A DNA stretch of 64,000 bases from an uncultured Clostridia bacterium. GTDB lineage: Bacteria > Bacillota > Clostridia > Oscillospirales > Acutalibacteraceae. The position numbers were made by a program, and so were the translations under genes. The stretch covers positions 1 through 64,000 of the forward strand of contig CANQOP010000003.1 of NCBI GenBank assembly GCA_947625485.1, in the 5' to 3' direction. Positions 27,250-35,462 of this stretch are shown in pieces. Positions within the stretch are counted from its first letter, which is position 1. The number at the start of each line of letters is the position of its first letter. The notes under the pieces were generated by a model that was not told the DNA's origin, ran no database searches, and was given only the letters and a program-made list of their open reading frames with translations.

Positions 27250-27278
27250 GAAAGCCTGCGCTTGCCGCGCAGGCTTTC
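27250..27278 (+). terminator. Terminator of CAP gene
   Basis: A 12-bp perfect stem, GAAAGCCTGCGC (27250-27261) with GCGCAGGCTTTC (27267-27278), followed by a T-rich stretch. Confidence 0.8.
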
Positions 27279-27402
27279 GTATTTGTTTTAAACAAAAAAC
27301 TCTACTATGCGTAGGTTTCCTTAACAAAAAATTTATTGTATAATTATCTTAACGAGAGGAAGATAGTTTTCTTTCGTTCCTTTTTCAAAAAATTTTTAAG
27401 AA

Positions 27403-27426
27403 AAGGGCTGCCCGAGGGCAGCCCTT
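27403..27426 (-). terminator. Terminator of pyruvate:ferredoxin oxidoreductase gene
   Basis: A 10-bp stem, AAGGGCTGCC/GGCAGCCCTT with a 4-nt loop. In the leftward direction it is followed by TTCTTAAAAATTTTTT. Confidence 0.7.
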
Positions 27427-27464
27427 AAATGCTTTATTAACAGCCTGTGAGTTTTAACCGCTTA

Positions 27465-30400
27465 TCAGGTAGCGTCCTCGAAGCTTGCGAGCTTCTCGAG
27501 GTGAGCGTACTTCTTCTCAGCAACTGTCTCAGCCTCTGCGAAGAGTTTTTCTGCTCTCTCGGGGAATTTACGCGACAGAGCGTTGTAACGAACTTCGCCC
27601 ATAATGAAGTCGCGGTAAGAAGCTACAGGAGGCTTGCAGTCGAGAATGAACGGATTCTTGCCCTCATCTGCGAGGCGCGGGTCGTAACGGAAGATGTTCC
27701 AGTAGCCTGCCTCAACAGCTTTCTGCTCCTCGAGCTGAGCGATGCCCATACCTCCCTTGATTCCGTGGTTGATACACGGAGCGTAAGCGATGATGATGGA
27801 CGGACCGTCGTAGCTTTCAGCTTCAATCATAGCCTTGAGCACCTGATTATTGTTAGCGCCCATAGCAACCTGAGCAACGTATACATAGCCGTAGCTCATT
27901 GCGATAGCTGCGAGGTCCTTCTTCTTAACGGACTTACCTGCGGCGGCAAACTGAGCAACGGAACCTACAGGAGTAGCCTTGGAAGCCTGACCGCCTGTAT
28001 TGGAGTAAACCTCAGTATCAAATACGAGGATATTGACGTTTTCGCCCGAAGCGATTACGTGGTCAAGACCGCCGAAGCCTATATCGTAAGCCCAGCCGTC
28101 TCCGCCGAATATCCACATAGACTTCTTAGCGAGCTCGTCCTTGTCAACAAGCGTCTTCTGAGCGAGCTCCTTAACTGCGTCGTCAGCCTGCTCAAGCTCA
28201 GCGATGAGAGCGTCTGTAGCGGCGCGGGAAGCGAGTGAATCCTTGAATGTATCAAGGTAGGTCTGGCAAGCGTCCTTGAGGGACTGTTTAGTTGTGTCAG
28301 CCTTAATCTGCTCTACATACTCGGCAAGTCTCTCTCTGATAGCCTTCTGACCGAGAGCCATACCGAGACCGAACTCGGCGTTGTCCTCGAAGAGGGAATT
28401 CTGCCATGCAGGACCTCTGCCTTCCTTATTAACCGTGTAAGGTGTAGCGGGAGCCGAGCCGCCCCAGATTGAAGAACAGCCTGTAGCGTTAGCGATAAAC
28501 ATTCTGTCGCCGAAGAGCTGAGTTACGAGCTTAGCGTAAGGAGTCTCGCCGCAGCCTGCGCACGCGCCCGAGAACTCGAGCAGCGGCTGTTTGAACTGAC
28601 TGCCCTTAACTGTGCCAATCTTGAACTTCTCTTCAACCTCAGGCTTAGGATCGAGGCTTACGCCGTAATCAAATACAGCCTGATACTTTCTCTGTGTATC
28701 AATCGGCTTCATAACGAGAGCCTTCTCACCCTTCTTGCCCGGGCATACCTGAGCGCAAGCGCCGCAGCCTGTGCAGTCGAGTGTAGAAACGGTCATCGTG
28801 AATTTATATTCCTTCATACCCGTAGCAGGAATTGCCTTTGCGTCAACGGGAGCGGCGTCAACCTCAGCGTCCGTCATAATAACGGGACGGATAACAGCGT
28901 GAGGACAAACGATTGAGCATTTGTTACACTGGATACAGTTTTCGGGCTGCCACTCGGGAACGTCAACAGCGATACCGCGCTTCTCGTAAGCAGCGGAACC
29001 CTGCGGGCATGTACCGTCAACATAATCCATAAATGTGGAAACAGGAAGCTTGTTACCCTTATAAGCGTTTACGGGCTTGAGCACCTTGTTTACATATTCT
29101 ACAAGAGCGCCGTCGCCGTCAGCCTTGTCGGCAACAGCTTCATCAACTGCGTTAGCCCACTCTGCGGGAACGTCGATTTTCTTGAGATTTTCCATACCTG
29201 CGTCAATAGCCGCGTAGTTCATATCTACGATAGCCTGACCCTTCTTCATATAGGACTTCTTAGCAGCTTCCTTCATAAGCTCCTTAGCGCGCTCAGCGGG
29301 AATGATGTCTGCGATTTTGAAGAATGCGGACTGAAGAATAGTATTTACGCGGTTGCCAAGACCGATTTCCTTACCGATTGCGATAGCGTCAACCGTATAG
29401 AAGTTAATCTTTCTCTCAGCGAGAATCTTTTTCATACTGCCGGGCAGACGCTTTGACAGCTCGTCAACGTCCCACGCGCAGTTGAGAAGGAATGAACCGC
29501 CTTCCTTAAGGTCCTCAACAATTTCGTATTTGTCAACATAAGACGGGTTATGGCAGGCAACGAAGTCAGCCTTGCTTACATAGTAAGTGGACTTAATCGG
29601 CTTGTTGCCGAAGCGCAGGTGAGATACCGTCAGACCGCCCGACTTCTTGGAGTCGTAAGCGAAGTATCCCTGAGCGTACATATCCGTGTTATCGCCGATA
29701 ATCTTAATGGAGTTCTTGTTAGCTCCTACGGTACCGTCAGCGCCGAGACCCCAGAACTTACAGGAGGTTGTACCCTCGGGAGTTGTGTCGGGATTCTCAA
29801 CACGCGGGAGCGAAAGGTTAGTAACGTCGTCCACGATACCTACCGTGAATCTCTTCTTAGGAGAAGCAGACTCGGCATTGCGGTATACAGCAATCATATC
29901 GGCAGGAGTTGTGTCCTTGGAGCCGAGACCGTAACGGCCTGTAAACACCTTAACATCGGAGAAGTCGGAGCCGTTGATAGCTGCGAGAACGTCGAGGTAG
30001 AGCGGCTCGCCGATAGAGCCGGGCTCCTTTGTTCTGTCAAGAACAGAAATAGTCTTAACTGTCTTAGGAAGCTCGGAGAGCATATAATCTGCAACAAAAG
30101 GTCTGTAAAGGCGAACCTTTAAGAGACCGACCTTCTCGCCTGCCGCGTTGAGGTAGTCTACAACCTCTTCTATACAGTCGCATACAGAGCCCATAGCAAC
30201 GATAACGTGCTCGGCGTCCTCTGCTCCGTAGTAGTTAAACGGCTTGTAGTTAGTGCCGACCTTAGCATTAACCTTGTTCATATACTCTACTACAACCTCT
30301 GGAACTGCGTCGTAGTACTTGTTGCAGGCTTCTCTTGCCTGGAAGAAGATATCGTCGTTCTGAGCAGTACCGCGTGTTACAGGGTGCTCAGGGTTGAGCG

Positions 30401-31019
30401 AACGGCGGCGGAACGCCTCGACTGCGTCCTTGTCGAGCATATCTTCAAGATCCTTATAATCCCATACCCCAATTTTCTGTATCTCGTGGGAAGTACGGAA
30501 ACCGTCGAAGAAGTGGAGGAAAGGAACTCTGCCCTTGATAGCTGAGAGATGAGCTACAGCCGCGAGGTCCATACACTCCTGCGGGTTGTTGGAGCAAAGC
30601 ATTGCGAAGCCGGTCTGACGACAGGCATAAATATCGGAATGGTCGCCGAATATGGAGAGAGCGTGTGAGGTAAGAGCACGGGCGGAAACGTGGATAACGC
30701 CCGGCAGCAACTCACCGGCAATCTTATACATATTAGGTATCATAAGAAGAAGACCCTGTGATGCTGTGTATGTAGTTGTGAGAGCGCCTGCTGCGAGCGA
30801 ACCGTGAACCGCGCCTGCGGCTCCGCCCTCAGACTGCATCTCTGTTACCTGAACAGTACGTCCGAACAGGTTTTTCTTGCCGTTAGCGGATTCGTTATCT
30901 GTAACGTCAGCCATAACGGAAGAAGGTGTGATAGGATAGATAGCAGCAACGTCTGTAAACGCATACGAAGCGTGAGCGACTGCTGTGTTACCATCCATGG
31001 TTTTCATTTTTCTTGCCAT
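27465..31019 (-). CDS. nifJ: Pyruvate:ferredoxin (flavodoxin) oxidoreductase
   Basis: 1184 residues, the single-chain enzyme that oxidises pyruvate with CoA to acetyl-CoA, CO2 and reduced ferredoxin. Order: domain I with YPITPSS near residue 29; domain II/III with the CoA region; two [4Fe-4S] motifs, CIQCNKCSIVCPH near 690 and CTGCGACAQVCPG near 752; and a further Cys-rich CAGCGE near 823. The C-terminal TPP domain has GDGWAYDIGFGGLDHV and NTGGQASKATP. Typical length for PFOR. Central to clostridial fermentation and, through reduced ferredoxin, to hydrogen formation. Monocistronic; AAGGAGG before ATG. Confidence 0.97.
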   Translation of the reverse strand: MARKMKTMDGNTAVAHASYAFTDVAAIYPITPSSVMADVTDNESANGKKNLFGRTVQVTEMQSEGGAAGAVHGSLAAGALTTTYTASQGLLLMIPNMYKIAGELLPGVIHVSARALTSHALSIFGDHSDIYACRQTGFAMLCSNNPQECMDLAAVAHLSAIKGRVPFLHFFDGFRTSHEIQKIGVWDYKDLEDMLDKDAVEAFRRRSLNPEHPVTRGTAQNDDIFFQAREACNKYYDAVPEVVVEYMNKVNAKVGTNYKPFNYYGAEDAEHVIVAMGSVCDCIEEVVDYLNAAGEKVGLLKVRLYRPFVADYMLSELPKTVKTISVLDRTKEPGSIGEPLYLDVLAAINGSDFSDVKVFTGRYGLGSKDTTPADMIAVYRNAESASPKKRFTVGIVDDVTNLSLPRVENPDTTPEGTTSCKFWGLGADGTVGANKNSIKIIGDNTDMYAQGYFAYDSKKSGGLTVSHLRFGNKPIKSTYYVSKADFVACHNPSYVDKYEIVEDLKEGGSFLLNCAWDVDELSKRLPGSMKKILAERKINFYTVDAIAIGKEIGLGNRVNTILQSAFFKIADIIPAERAKELMKEAAKKSYMKKGQAIVDMNYAAIDAGMENLKKIDVPAEWANAVDEAVADKADGDGALVEYVNKVLKPVNAYKGNKLPVSTFMDYVDGTCPQGSAAYEKRGIAVDVPEWQPENCIQCNKCSIVCPHAVIRPVIMTDAEVDAAPVDAKAIPATGMKEYKFTMTVSTLDCTGCGACAQVCPGKKGEKALVMKPIDTQRKYQAVFDYGVSLDPKPEVEEKFKIGTVKGSQFKQPLLEFSGACAGCGETPYAKLVTQLFGDRMFIANATGCSSIWGGSAPATPYTVNKEGRGPAWQNSLFEDNAEFGLGMALGQKAIRERLAEYVEQIKADTTKQSLKDACQTYLDTFKDSLASRAATDALIAELEQADDAVKELAQKTLVDKDELAKKSMWIFGGDGWAYDIGFGGLDHVIASGENVNILVFDTEVYSNTGGQASKATPVGSVAQFAAAGKSVKKKDLAAIAMSYGYVYVAQVAMGANNNQVLKAMIEAESYDGPSIIIAYAPCINHGIKGGMGIAQLEEQKAVEAGYWNIFRYDPRLADEGKNPFILDCKPPVASYRDFIMGEVRYNALSRKFPERAEKLFAEAETVAEKKYAHLEKLASFEDAT

Positions 31020-31078
31020 TGGATTTGTCCTCCTTATTTAATTAGCAATAATGTTTCATTGACATTATATCACCCTAA

Positions 31079-31107
31079 ATCATATCACTTTTACCCTGAA
31101 AAGTAAA
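31079..31107 (-). promoter_or_regulatory. Probable PFOR promoter
   Basis: Leftward TTTACT (-35, 31102-31107), 17-bp spacer, TATGAT (-10, 31079-31084). A second TATAAT lies 15-20 bp closer to the gene without a good -35. Start codon about 60 bp further. Confidence 0.4.
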
Positions 31108-31185
31108 GTAAATTAACGATAAAAATCTTGTAAATCGACACAAATTTTGTTATTTTTTAAGGAAATTTCATTCACCATAAAAAGA

Positions 31186-31226
31186 AAAAGCCAAATGCAT
31201 CCCGAAAGGGGTACATTTGACTTTTT
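31186..31226. terminator. Terminator of the ABC-2 transporter operon
   Basis: A long imperfect stem of about 16 bp between AAAAAGCCAAATGCATCCC and GGGGTACATTTGACTTTTT. It ends in T tracts on both strands and lies beyond the last permease gene. Confidence 0.7.
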
Positions 31227-31267
31227 ATGACTTCTTAAAACTATTGCTTTCCTCTTGTTTTCCGAAA

Positions 31268-32068
31268 TCAGCTGCCCGCGGATTCGTAGGCTTTAATCCC
31301 TATATTCCATATGCAAATGCCTATCACCATAATTATTAAGGAAATCAGTACCGTAAGTCCGATGTTAAACCACGGATTTTCTCCTGTAAGTATGTAATTT
31401 GCAGGGTAAAACGCTGTAAATGCAAATGGTATTACATAGGTAATTATCGCACGAACGCCTCTGTTATAAATCGTGGAAGGGTACTTCGCGAAATCGTTTA
31501 CCATATAAAACATATATGTAATGTTTCCGCTGCGCTTTGTCCAGAAAGCGATTGCGGCGGTAGCTATTTTAATACCCGTGTAAATAAGCGTTGCAAAAGG
31601 AATTACGAGCAGGGCGAGCAATATCTTTACTATTCCCCACTCTATCGCGAGCTGAGGCAGGGTCACGCAAATCAGCGCAATTCCCATCAAAAGCTCGCCC
31701 AAAGCGTCTATCTGCAATTTCTCTACCATTACGTGGAACAGTGTGTCGATAGGCCTCGTCAGATATTTGTCAAAGTCGCCCTTTGCAACGGTAAAATGAC
31801 CGATCGACCAAAGGTTATCAAACAGTAAATGGTCAAGTCCTTTGGGTATAAGGGAAAAACCGTAAATAAATACAATCTGATTCAAAGTCCAGCCCATAAG
31901 GCTCGGTATCTGAGAAAAGATAATCCAGAGAAACATAATGTTAAAAAACTGCCCGAGCAGAAAACCTATTATCCCTACTATGAAATCACCCTTGTACTCC
32001 ATCATTCTTTTTAATTCCTGAGTCACGAATATTCTGTGCATTCTTAATGCCCGTTTAATATTTTTCAT
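31268..32068 (-). CDS. ABC-2 family permease (PF06182-like), second subunit
   Basis: 266 residues from the ATG at 32068, directly after the stop of the upstream permease and behind a G-rich ribosome site. Six hydrophobic segments (first about 30-50, last about 235-255). The pattern, including TRPIDTLFHVMVEKLQ in the second loop, matches the ABC-2 membrane family formerly DUF990. It pairs with the neighbouring permease and the ATPase as an exporter; substrate unknown. Confidence 0.82.
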   Translation of the reverse strand: MKNIKRALRMHRIFVTQELKRMMEYKGDFIVGIIGFLLGQFFNIMFLWIIFSQIPSLMGWTLNQIVFIYGFSLIPKGLDHLLFDNLWSIGHFTVAKGDFDKYLTRPIDTLFHVMVEKLQIDALGELLMGIALICVTLPQLAIEWGIVKILLALLVIPFATLIYTGIKIATAAIAFWTKRSGNITYMFYMVNDFAKYPSTIYNRGVRAIITYVIPFAFTAFYPANYILTGENPWFNIGLTVLISLIIMVIGICIWNIGIKAYESAGS

Positions 32069-32070
32069 TC

Positions 32071-32889
32071 TCAACCCCCCTGTACCGAAAGGTGCTTGGT
32101 GGAAACAGCCCACAACAGCTTAGACAGTCCCCAGAAGAAGAGAACCCAGAAAACCTGCAATCCGATATAGTACAGTATCTGCGTTCCCTGATACATTCCC
32201 ATATAAATCATTACGGGTGTGTAGTTTAGGGAAGCAAAAGGAAGAATCAGAAGAATCTTCTGAACAATATCGGGTAAAAACGCGAGAGGGATTACCGAGC
32301 CGGACAAAAACCCGATAATGCAGTTTTTCATCATATTTGCTCCCCATAAATACTTAATAATAAACGCGATAAAACCGAAGCATATATTAAAAAAGAAATT
32401 TATAAGGTACGCAAATACACAGCTGAGAACATAGAGCAAAAATAAAGCGATATTAAACTGCAACGCTCCCAGAAGTACGGTCCTGCAGATTTCAACGCCC
32501 ACAACAAGAGGAATGACAAGCAGAAAAACCGTCATAATCTTATTGCCCAGCTCCTGAAAAAGAAAGGTCGCGTTGTAGCTTATGGGCTTTATCATTCGCA
32601 TAGAGATTGTACCGTCGCGAATCTCCTCGCCGATGTCGTATGTACCTCCGCTCGAAATAATTGTAGACGTTAAGAACATCAGGAAGATATAAACGACCAT
32701 CTGCGGCATTGTAAATCCGTTGAGCGAGCTGTCGGGGTCGGAAAGAAACACAGCTTTCCACACAAAATAGGATACGAAGCAGCCGAGAACATTACCGAGC
32801 ATATAGAATATCCAGTTCGCCCTGTAGGTGGTCGTTTCCTGCATACCCGCAATCATAAAGGGCTTGTATATACGAAATTTCTTTTTCAT
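32071..32889 (-). CDS. ABC-2 family permease (PF06182-like), first subunit
   Basis: 272 residues, six membrane segments. The loop motif EIRDGTISMRMIKPISY matches the paralogous subunit of the family formerly DUF990. Its start overlaps the ATPase stop (ATGA), and its stop abuts the next permease, so all three are translated as a block. Confidence 0.83.
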   Translation of the reverse strand: MKKKFRIYKPFMIAGMQETTTYRANWIFYMLGNVLGCFVSYFVWKAVFLSDPDSSLNGFTMPQMVVYIFLMFLTSTIISSGGTYDIGEEIRDGTISMRMIKPISYNATFLFQELGNKIMTVFLLVIPLVVGVEICRTVLLGALQFNIALFLLYVLSCVFAYLINFFFNICFGFIAFIIKYLWGANMMKNCIIGFLSGSVIPLAFLPDIVQKILLILPFASLNYTPVMIYMGMYQGTQILYYIGLQVFWVLFFWGLSKLLWAVSTKHLSVQGG

Positions 32890-33893
32890 ACTTCTACCTC
32901 GCTGCGGTAGATACCCTTGATTATCTCCTCAATATCCGCGTCGCTTACGCTTATATCCTTGACGTGGATTTCGGATAAGGTGTAGTTTAACATTTTTTCG
33001 ACGGAAACCTTATCGCTGTTAAACCTCACGTTTACCTTGTGCCCGTCGCTTTCGACCTGAACATCGTCGTCTGATAAATTAAAGGTTTTCGCGTAATTAA
33101 GACTTTCGACGACGTTAAAGTCAACAGGCACAAACTTCATTTCCCTCGACTGTCCGAACTTCTTTTTCAGCTCGGAAATATCTCCGTCGAACACCTTTCT
33201 GCCCTTGTCAATCATAACTATCCGGCTGCAAAGGTTCTCGACGTCCTGCAAATCGTGGGTAGTTAAGATTACCGTTGTGTTTTCGTTCTGATTAATAGCC
33301 TTAATAGCCTTGCGGATATTGTCCTTGACAACAACGTCGAGACCGATAGTCGGCTCGTCGAGAAACAGTACCTTCGGGCTGTGCAAAAGGCTCGCGGCTA
33401 TGTCCGCCCTCATACGCTGTCCGAGGGAAAGCGTGCGGACGGGGCTTGTGATAAAGCTGTCGAGCTCGAGCACTTCGTTTAAAAATGCCATTCTTTTTTT
33501 GTACTGAACGTCGTCCACCTCGTAGATTTCCTTCAGTACGGTGTAGGTTTCTCTTAGGGCGAGGTCCCACCAGAGCTGTGTGCGCTGTCCGAAAACAACG
33601 CCGATTTCCTTGACGTAATTCTTGCGGTTCTTATAGGGGATTTGACCGTTTATCTCACATCTTCCGGAGGTTGGAGTTAAAATGCCCGTCAGCATTTTAA
33701 TTACGGTAGATTTTCCCGCGCCGTTCGGACCTATAAAGCCGAGCACCTCGCCGCGCGGAACGTGAAAAGAAATGTCGTCAACTGCTGTGATAATTTCGTT
33801 GTCGGGTTTAAAAAAAGATTTTATACTTCCTTTTAACCCCGGCTCCTTGATTGATTTTTTAAATTCCTTTTTCAAGTTTTCAACGTAAATCAA
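32886..33893 (-). CDS. ABC-2 exporter ATP-binding protein
   Basis: 335 residues. Walker A GPNGAGKSTVIKMLTG, signature TLSLGQRMRADIAASLL, Walker B VLFLDEPTIGLD, H-loop TTHDLQDVE. The N-terminal LKKEFKKSIKEPGLKGSIKSF and a C-terminal about 90-residue extension are typical of the ATPases that go with DUF990-type permeases. The start is a TTG at 33893 behind AAAGGAGATG. Upstream lie a structured leader and three tandem promoters, with operators matching a nearby XRE gene. Export of a drug, peptide or lipid is plausible but unproved. Confidence 0.88.
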   Translation of the reverse strand: MIYVENLKKEFKKSIKEPGLKGSIKSFFKPDNEIITAVDDISFHVPRGEVLGFIGPNGAGKSTVIKMLTGILTPTSGRCEINGQIPYKNRKNYVKEIGVVFGQRTQLWWDLALRETYTVLKEIYEVDDVQYKKRMAFLNEVLELDSFITSPVRTLSLGQRMRADIAASLLHSPKVLFLDEPTIGLDVVVKDNIRKAIKAINQNENTTVILTTHDLQDVENLCSRIVMIDKGRKVFDGDISELKKKFGQSREMKFVPVDFNVVESLNYAKTFNLSDDDVQVESDGHKVNVRFNSDKVSVEKMLNYTLSEIHVKDISVSDADIEEIIKGIYRSEVEV

Positions 33894-34031
33894 GTTTTCA
33901 TCTCCTTTAAATTAAATAAAGTCGATGACAGATAGACACGAAACCTGTCACACGAGGGCATATCTGCCCTACCTTTAACGGAATACCAAACACCGAATTT
34001 TTAAATCGGCACTCGGTAAAAGGTATCTTTT
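33894..34031 (-). promoter_or_regulatory. Structured 5' leader of the ABC-2 transporter operon
   Basis: Read leftward, the leader starts with TACCTTT and closes about 45 nt later with AAAGGTA (7 bp). Inside is a 12-bp stem, ACCGAGTGCCGA with TCGGTGTTTGGT (four G-U pairs). Next come the hairpin AGGGCA-GATA-TGCCCT (33955-33970) and the arm pair TGACAG/CTGTCA, ending about 25 nt before the ribosome site. An upstream GAGGGC (near 34045) could pair alternatively with GCCCTC. The layout suggests a regulatory RNA. I do not recognise a known riboswitch class. Confidence 0.45.
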
Positions 34032-34060
34032 ATTATAGTTGCGAGCCCTCTGAAATTCAA
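34032..34060 (-). promoter_or_regulatory. Leftward promoter P3 of ABC-2 operon
   Basis: TTGAAT (-35, 34055-34060), 17-bp spacer, TATAAT (-10, 34032-34037). Its expected start falls at the first stem of the structured leader. Confidence 0.6.
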
Positions 34061-34125
34061 GTAATTTTTTAAGTCCTTAAAATTTTTCACATTTTTTAGT
34101 CCATAAACTTTCTTTGAGCTCATAT

Positions 34126-34141
34126 CGCGTTACATAACGCG
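34126..34141. repeat. 7-bp inverted repeat CGCGTTA/TAACGCG
   Basis: Arms 34126-34132 and 34135-34141 separated by 2 bp. It is located just after the expected start of promoter P2, so it could form a 5' hairpin on that RNA or bind a protein. Confidence 0.5.
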
Positions 34142-34153
34142 TCTTACCATTAT

Positions 34154-34182
34154 ACTATAGAACATTTGTTTGTTGTTGTCAA
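34154..34182 (-). promoter_or_regulatory. Leftward promoter P2 of ABC-2 operon
   Basis: TTGACA (-35, 34177-34182), 17-bp spacer, TATAGT (-10, 34154-34159). Confidence 0.6.
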
Positions 34183-34204
34183 GTGTTTTATTATTATATA
34201 TGTT
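34176..34204 (+). promoter_or_regulatory. Possible rightward promoter of the XRE gene
   Basis: TTGTCA (34176-34181), 17-bp spacer, TATGTT (34199-34204). The expected start lies inside operator O1, which would suit autorepression. The -10 is weak. Confidence 0.35.
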
Positions 34205-34208
34205 TTAA

Positions 34209-34226
34209 ATACATCATTTGTTGTAT
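34209..34226. promoter_or_regulatory. Operator O1, imperfect 18-bp palindrome
   Basis: Half sites ATACATCA and TGTTGTAT. Reverse-complementing the second gives ATACAACA, one base from the first. It matches operator O2, 30 bp away centre to centre (about three helical turns), and lies at the start point of promoter P1. Confidence 0.65.
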
Positions 34227-34235
34227 TTTTAAAAA

Positions 34236-34264
34236 ATTATACAACATTTGATGTATTATGTCAA
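34236..34264 (-). promoter_or_regulatory. Leftward consensus promoter P1 of ABC-2 operon
   Basis: TTGACA (-35, 34259-34264), 17-bp spacer, TATAAT (-10, 34236-34241): both hexamers match consensus exactly. The spacer is filled by operator O2. Such a strong promoter would normally be silenced by a repressor. Confidence 0.7.
34239..34256. promoter_or_regulatory. Operator O2, imperfect 18-bp palindrome
   Basis: Half sites ATACAACA and TGATGTAT, the mirror arrangement of O1. It lies between the -35 and -10 of promoter P1 and overlaps the -10. Confidence 0.65.
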
Positions 34265-34294
34265 TAATAAAGAATAAATAACAGGATGAAAAAT

Positions 34295-34507
34295 ATGCCG
34301 TATTACCGCAGACTTCGTGATTTGCGCGAGGACCACGATTTAACCCAGTCGCAGCTGGTAGAAAAATTAAATATGCATAAAACCACCTATACAAACTACG
34401 AGCAGGGCAAGCGGGACCTGCCCCTGGAGGTTGCAATTAAAATTGCCAAATTCTACGGAGTTTCTTTGGACTATCTCGCAGGTCTTAAAAATGACGAAAA
34501 TAAATAG
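34295..34507 (+). CDS. Small XRE-family HTH regulator
   Basis: 70 residues, from the ATG at 34295 because AGGA lies 9 nt before it; the ATG at 34286 overlaps that site. The whole protein is one Cro/C1-type helix-turn-helix domain (LRDLREDHDLTQSQLVEKLNMHKTTYTNYEQG) ending in VSLDYLAGLKND, without an effector domain. It is divergent from the ABC-2 transporter and next to two matched operators. I infer that it represses both promoters; binding is not shown by sequence alone. Confidence 0.82.
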   Translation: MPYYRRLRDLREDHDLTQSQLVEKLNMHKTTYTNYEQGKRDLPLEVAIKIAKFYGVSLDYLAGLKNDENK

Positions 34508-34564
34508 AAAGCTGTAAAACAGACCCCCTTTATTTCTGCTGATAAAACTTTATAAACATACACG

Positions 34565-34593
34565 AAAGCCTTGCGTTCTGCACGCAAGGCTTT
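34565..34593. terminator. Terminator between XRE gene and mrp
   Basis: An 11-bp perfect stem, AAAGCCTTGCG/CGCAAGGCTTT with a 7-nt loop. T-rich only to the right, so it best serves the XRE gene. It is also close to the mrp stop. Confidence 0.7.
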
Positions 34594-34607
34594 ACTCTTT
34601 ATAGGAT

Positions 34608-35435
34608 TTATTTTAACATTTTTTCGAGCTCGTCCGCGGCTTCCGCCATATAGTCTCCCTCGAACATTTCTACTTTTCCTTCGTCCACATATTTCGCCAG
34701 GTCAGGATTTATCGGCAGTCGGGCGAGCACCTTCGTTTCGAACTGCTCTGCGATTTCCTCAACTCTGCTCTCTCCGTAGATATAGTGCTTGCTTCCGCAG
34801 TCGGGACACATAAAGTAGCTCATATTCTCTACGATACCGAGAATCGGTACATTCATCATCTTCGCCATTTTTACCGCTTTCTCGACTATCATAGAAACCA
34901 AATCCTGAGGAGATGTTACGATAATAATGCCGTCAAGAGGAATACTTTGAAAAACTGTAAGCGCAACGTCGCCCGTTCCTGGGGGCATATCGACGAACAT
35001 ATAGTCCTCGTTGTGCCATATTACATCCGTCCAGAACTGCTTTACCGTGCCCGAAATAAGCGCGCCGCGCCAGATTACGGGGTCAGTCTCATTCTCAAGC
35101 AGAAGATTTATCGACATAATGTCTATACCCGTTTCGGTCGTAACCGGGAATATACCTTCGTCGCTTCCCTTAGCGCGCTCGTGGATATTAAACGCTTTCG
35201 GAATAGACGGACCCGTTATATCCGCGTCGAGTATAGCTGTCTTTTTTCCGCGGCGGTTCATTGTAACCGCAAGCGTCGAGGTGACAAGGCTTTTGCCGAC
35301 GCCTCCCTTTCCCGAGATAACTCCGATAACTTTTTTTACGGAGCTTAGAGGATGAAGATTTTCGTGTAAATCCTGAGGAGAAGTCCTGCTTGAACAGTTC
35401 TCCGAGCAGGAGGAACAGTTGTTGTCACAACCCAT
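34608..35435 (-). CDS. mrp: Mrp/NBP35-family ATP-binding protein
   Basis: 275 residues. N-terminal Cys-rich head (CDNNCSSCSENC), then the deviant Walker A GVISGKGGVGKS, switch motifs and FVDMPPGTGD, and the C-terminal CPDCG pair near residue 205 that bridges the dimer through an iron-sulfur cluster. The family carries and inserts [4Fe-4S] clusters. The three N-terminal Cys pairs are like clostridial Mrp proteins. It is the last gene of a leftward run with the two envelope proteins upstream (27-bp gap). Confidence 0.9.
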   Translation of the reverse strand: MGCDNNCSSCSENCSSRTSPQDLHENLHPLSSVKKVIGVISGKGGVGKSLVTSTLAVTMNRRGKKTAILDADITGPSIPKAFNIHERAKGSDEGIFPVTTETGIDIMSINLLLENETDPVIWRGALISGTVKQFWTDVIWHNEDYMFVDMPPGTGDVALTVFQSIPLDGIIIVTSPQDLVSMIVEKAVKMAKMMNVPILGIVENMSYFMCPDCGSKHYIYGESRVEEIAEQFETKVLARLPINPDLAKYVDEGKVEMFEGDYMAEAADELEKMLK

Positions 35436-35462
35436 AAATTATCATTCCTTTTCTTTTCTGAA

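Noticed and set aside
34001..34123. 40-codon leftward ORF in the ABC-2 leader
   Set aside because: It has no ribosome site and spans promoter P3 and the first leader stem. It could be a leader peptide, but nothing beyond the open frame supports it.
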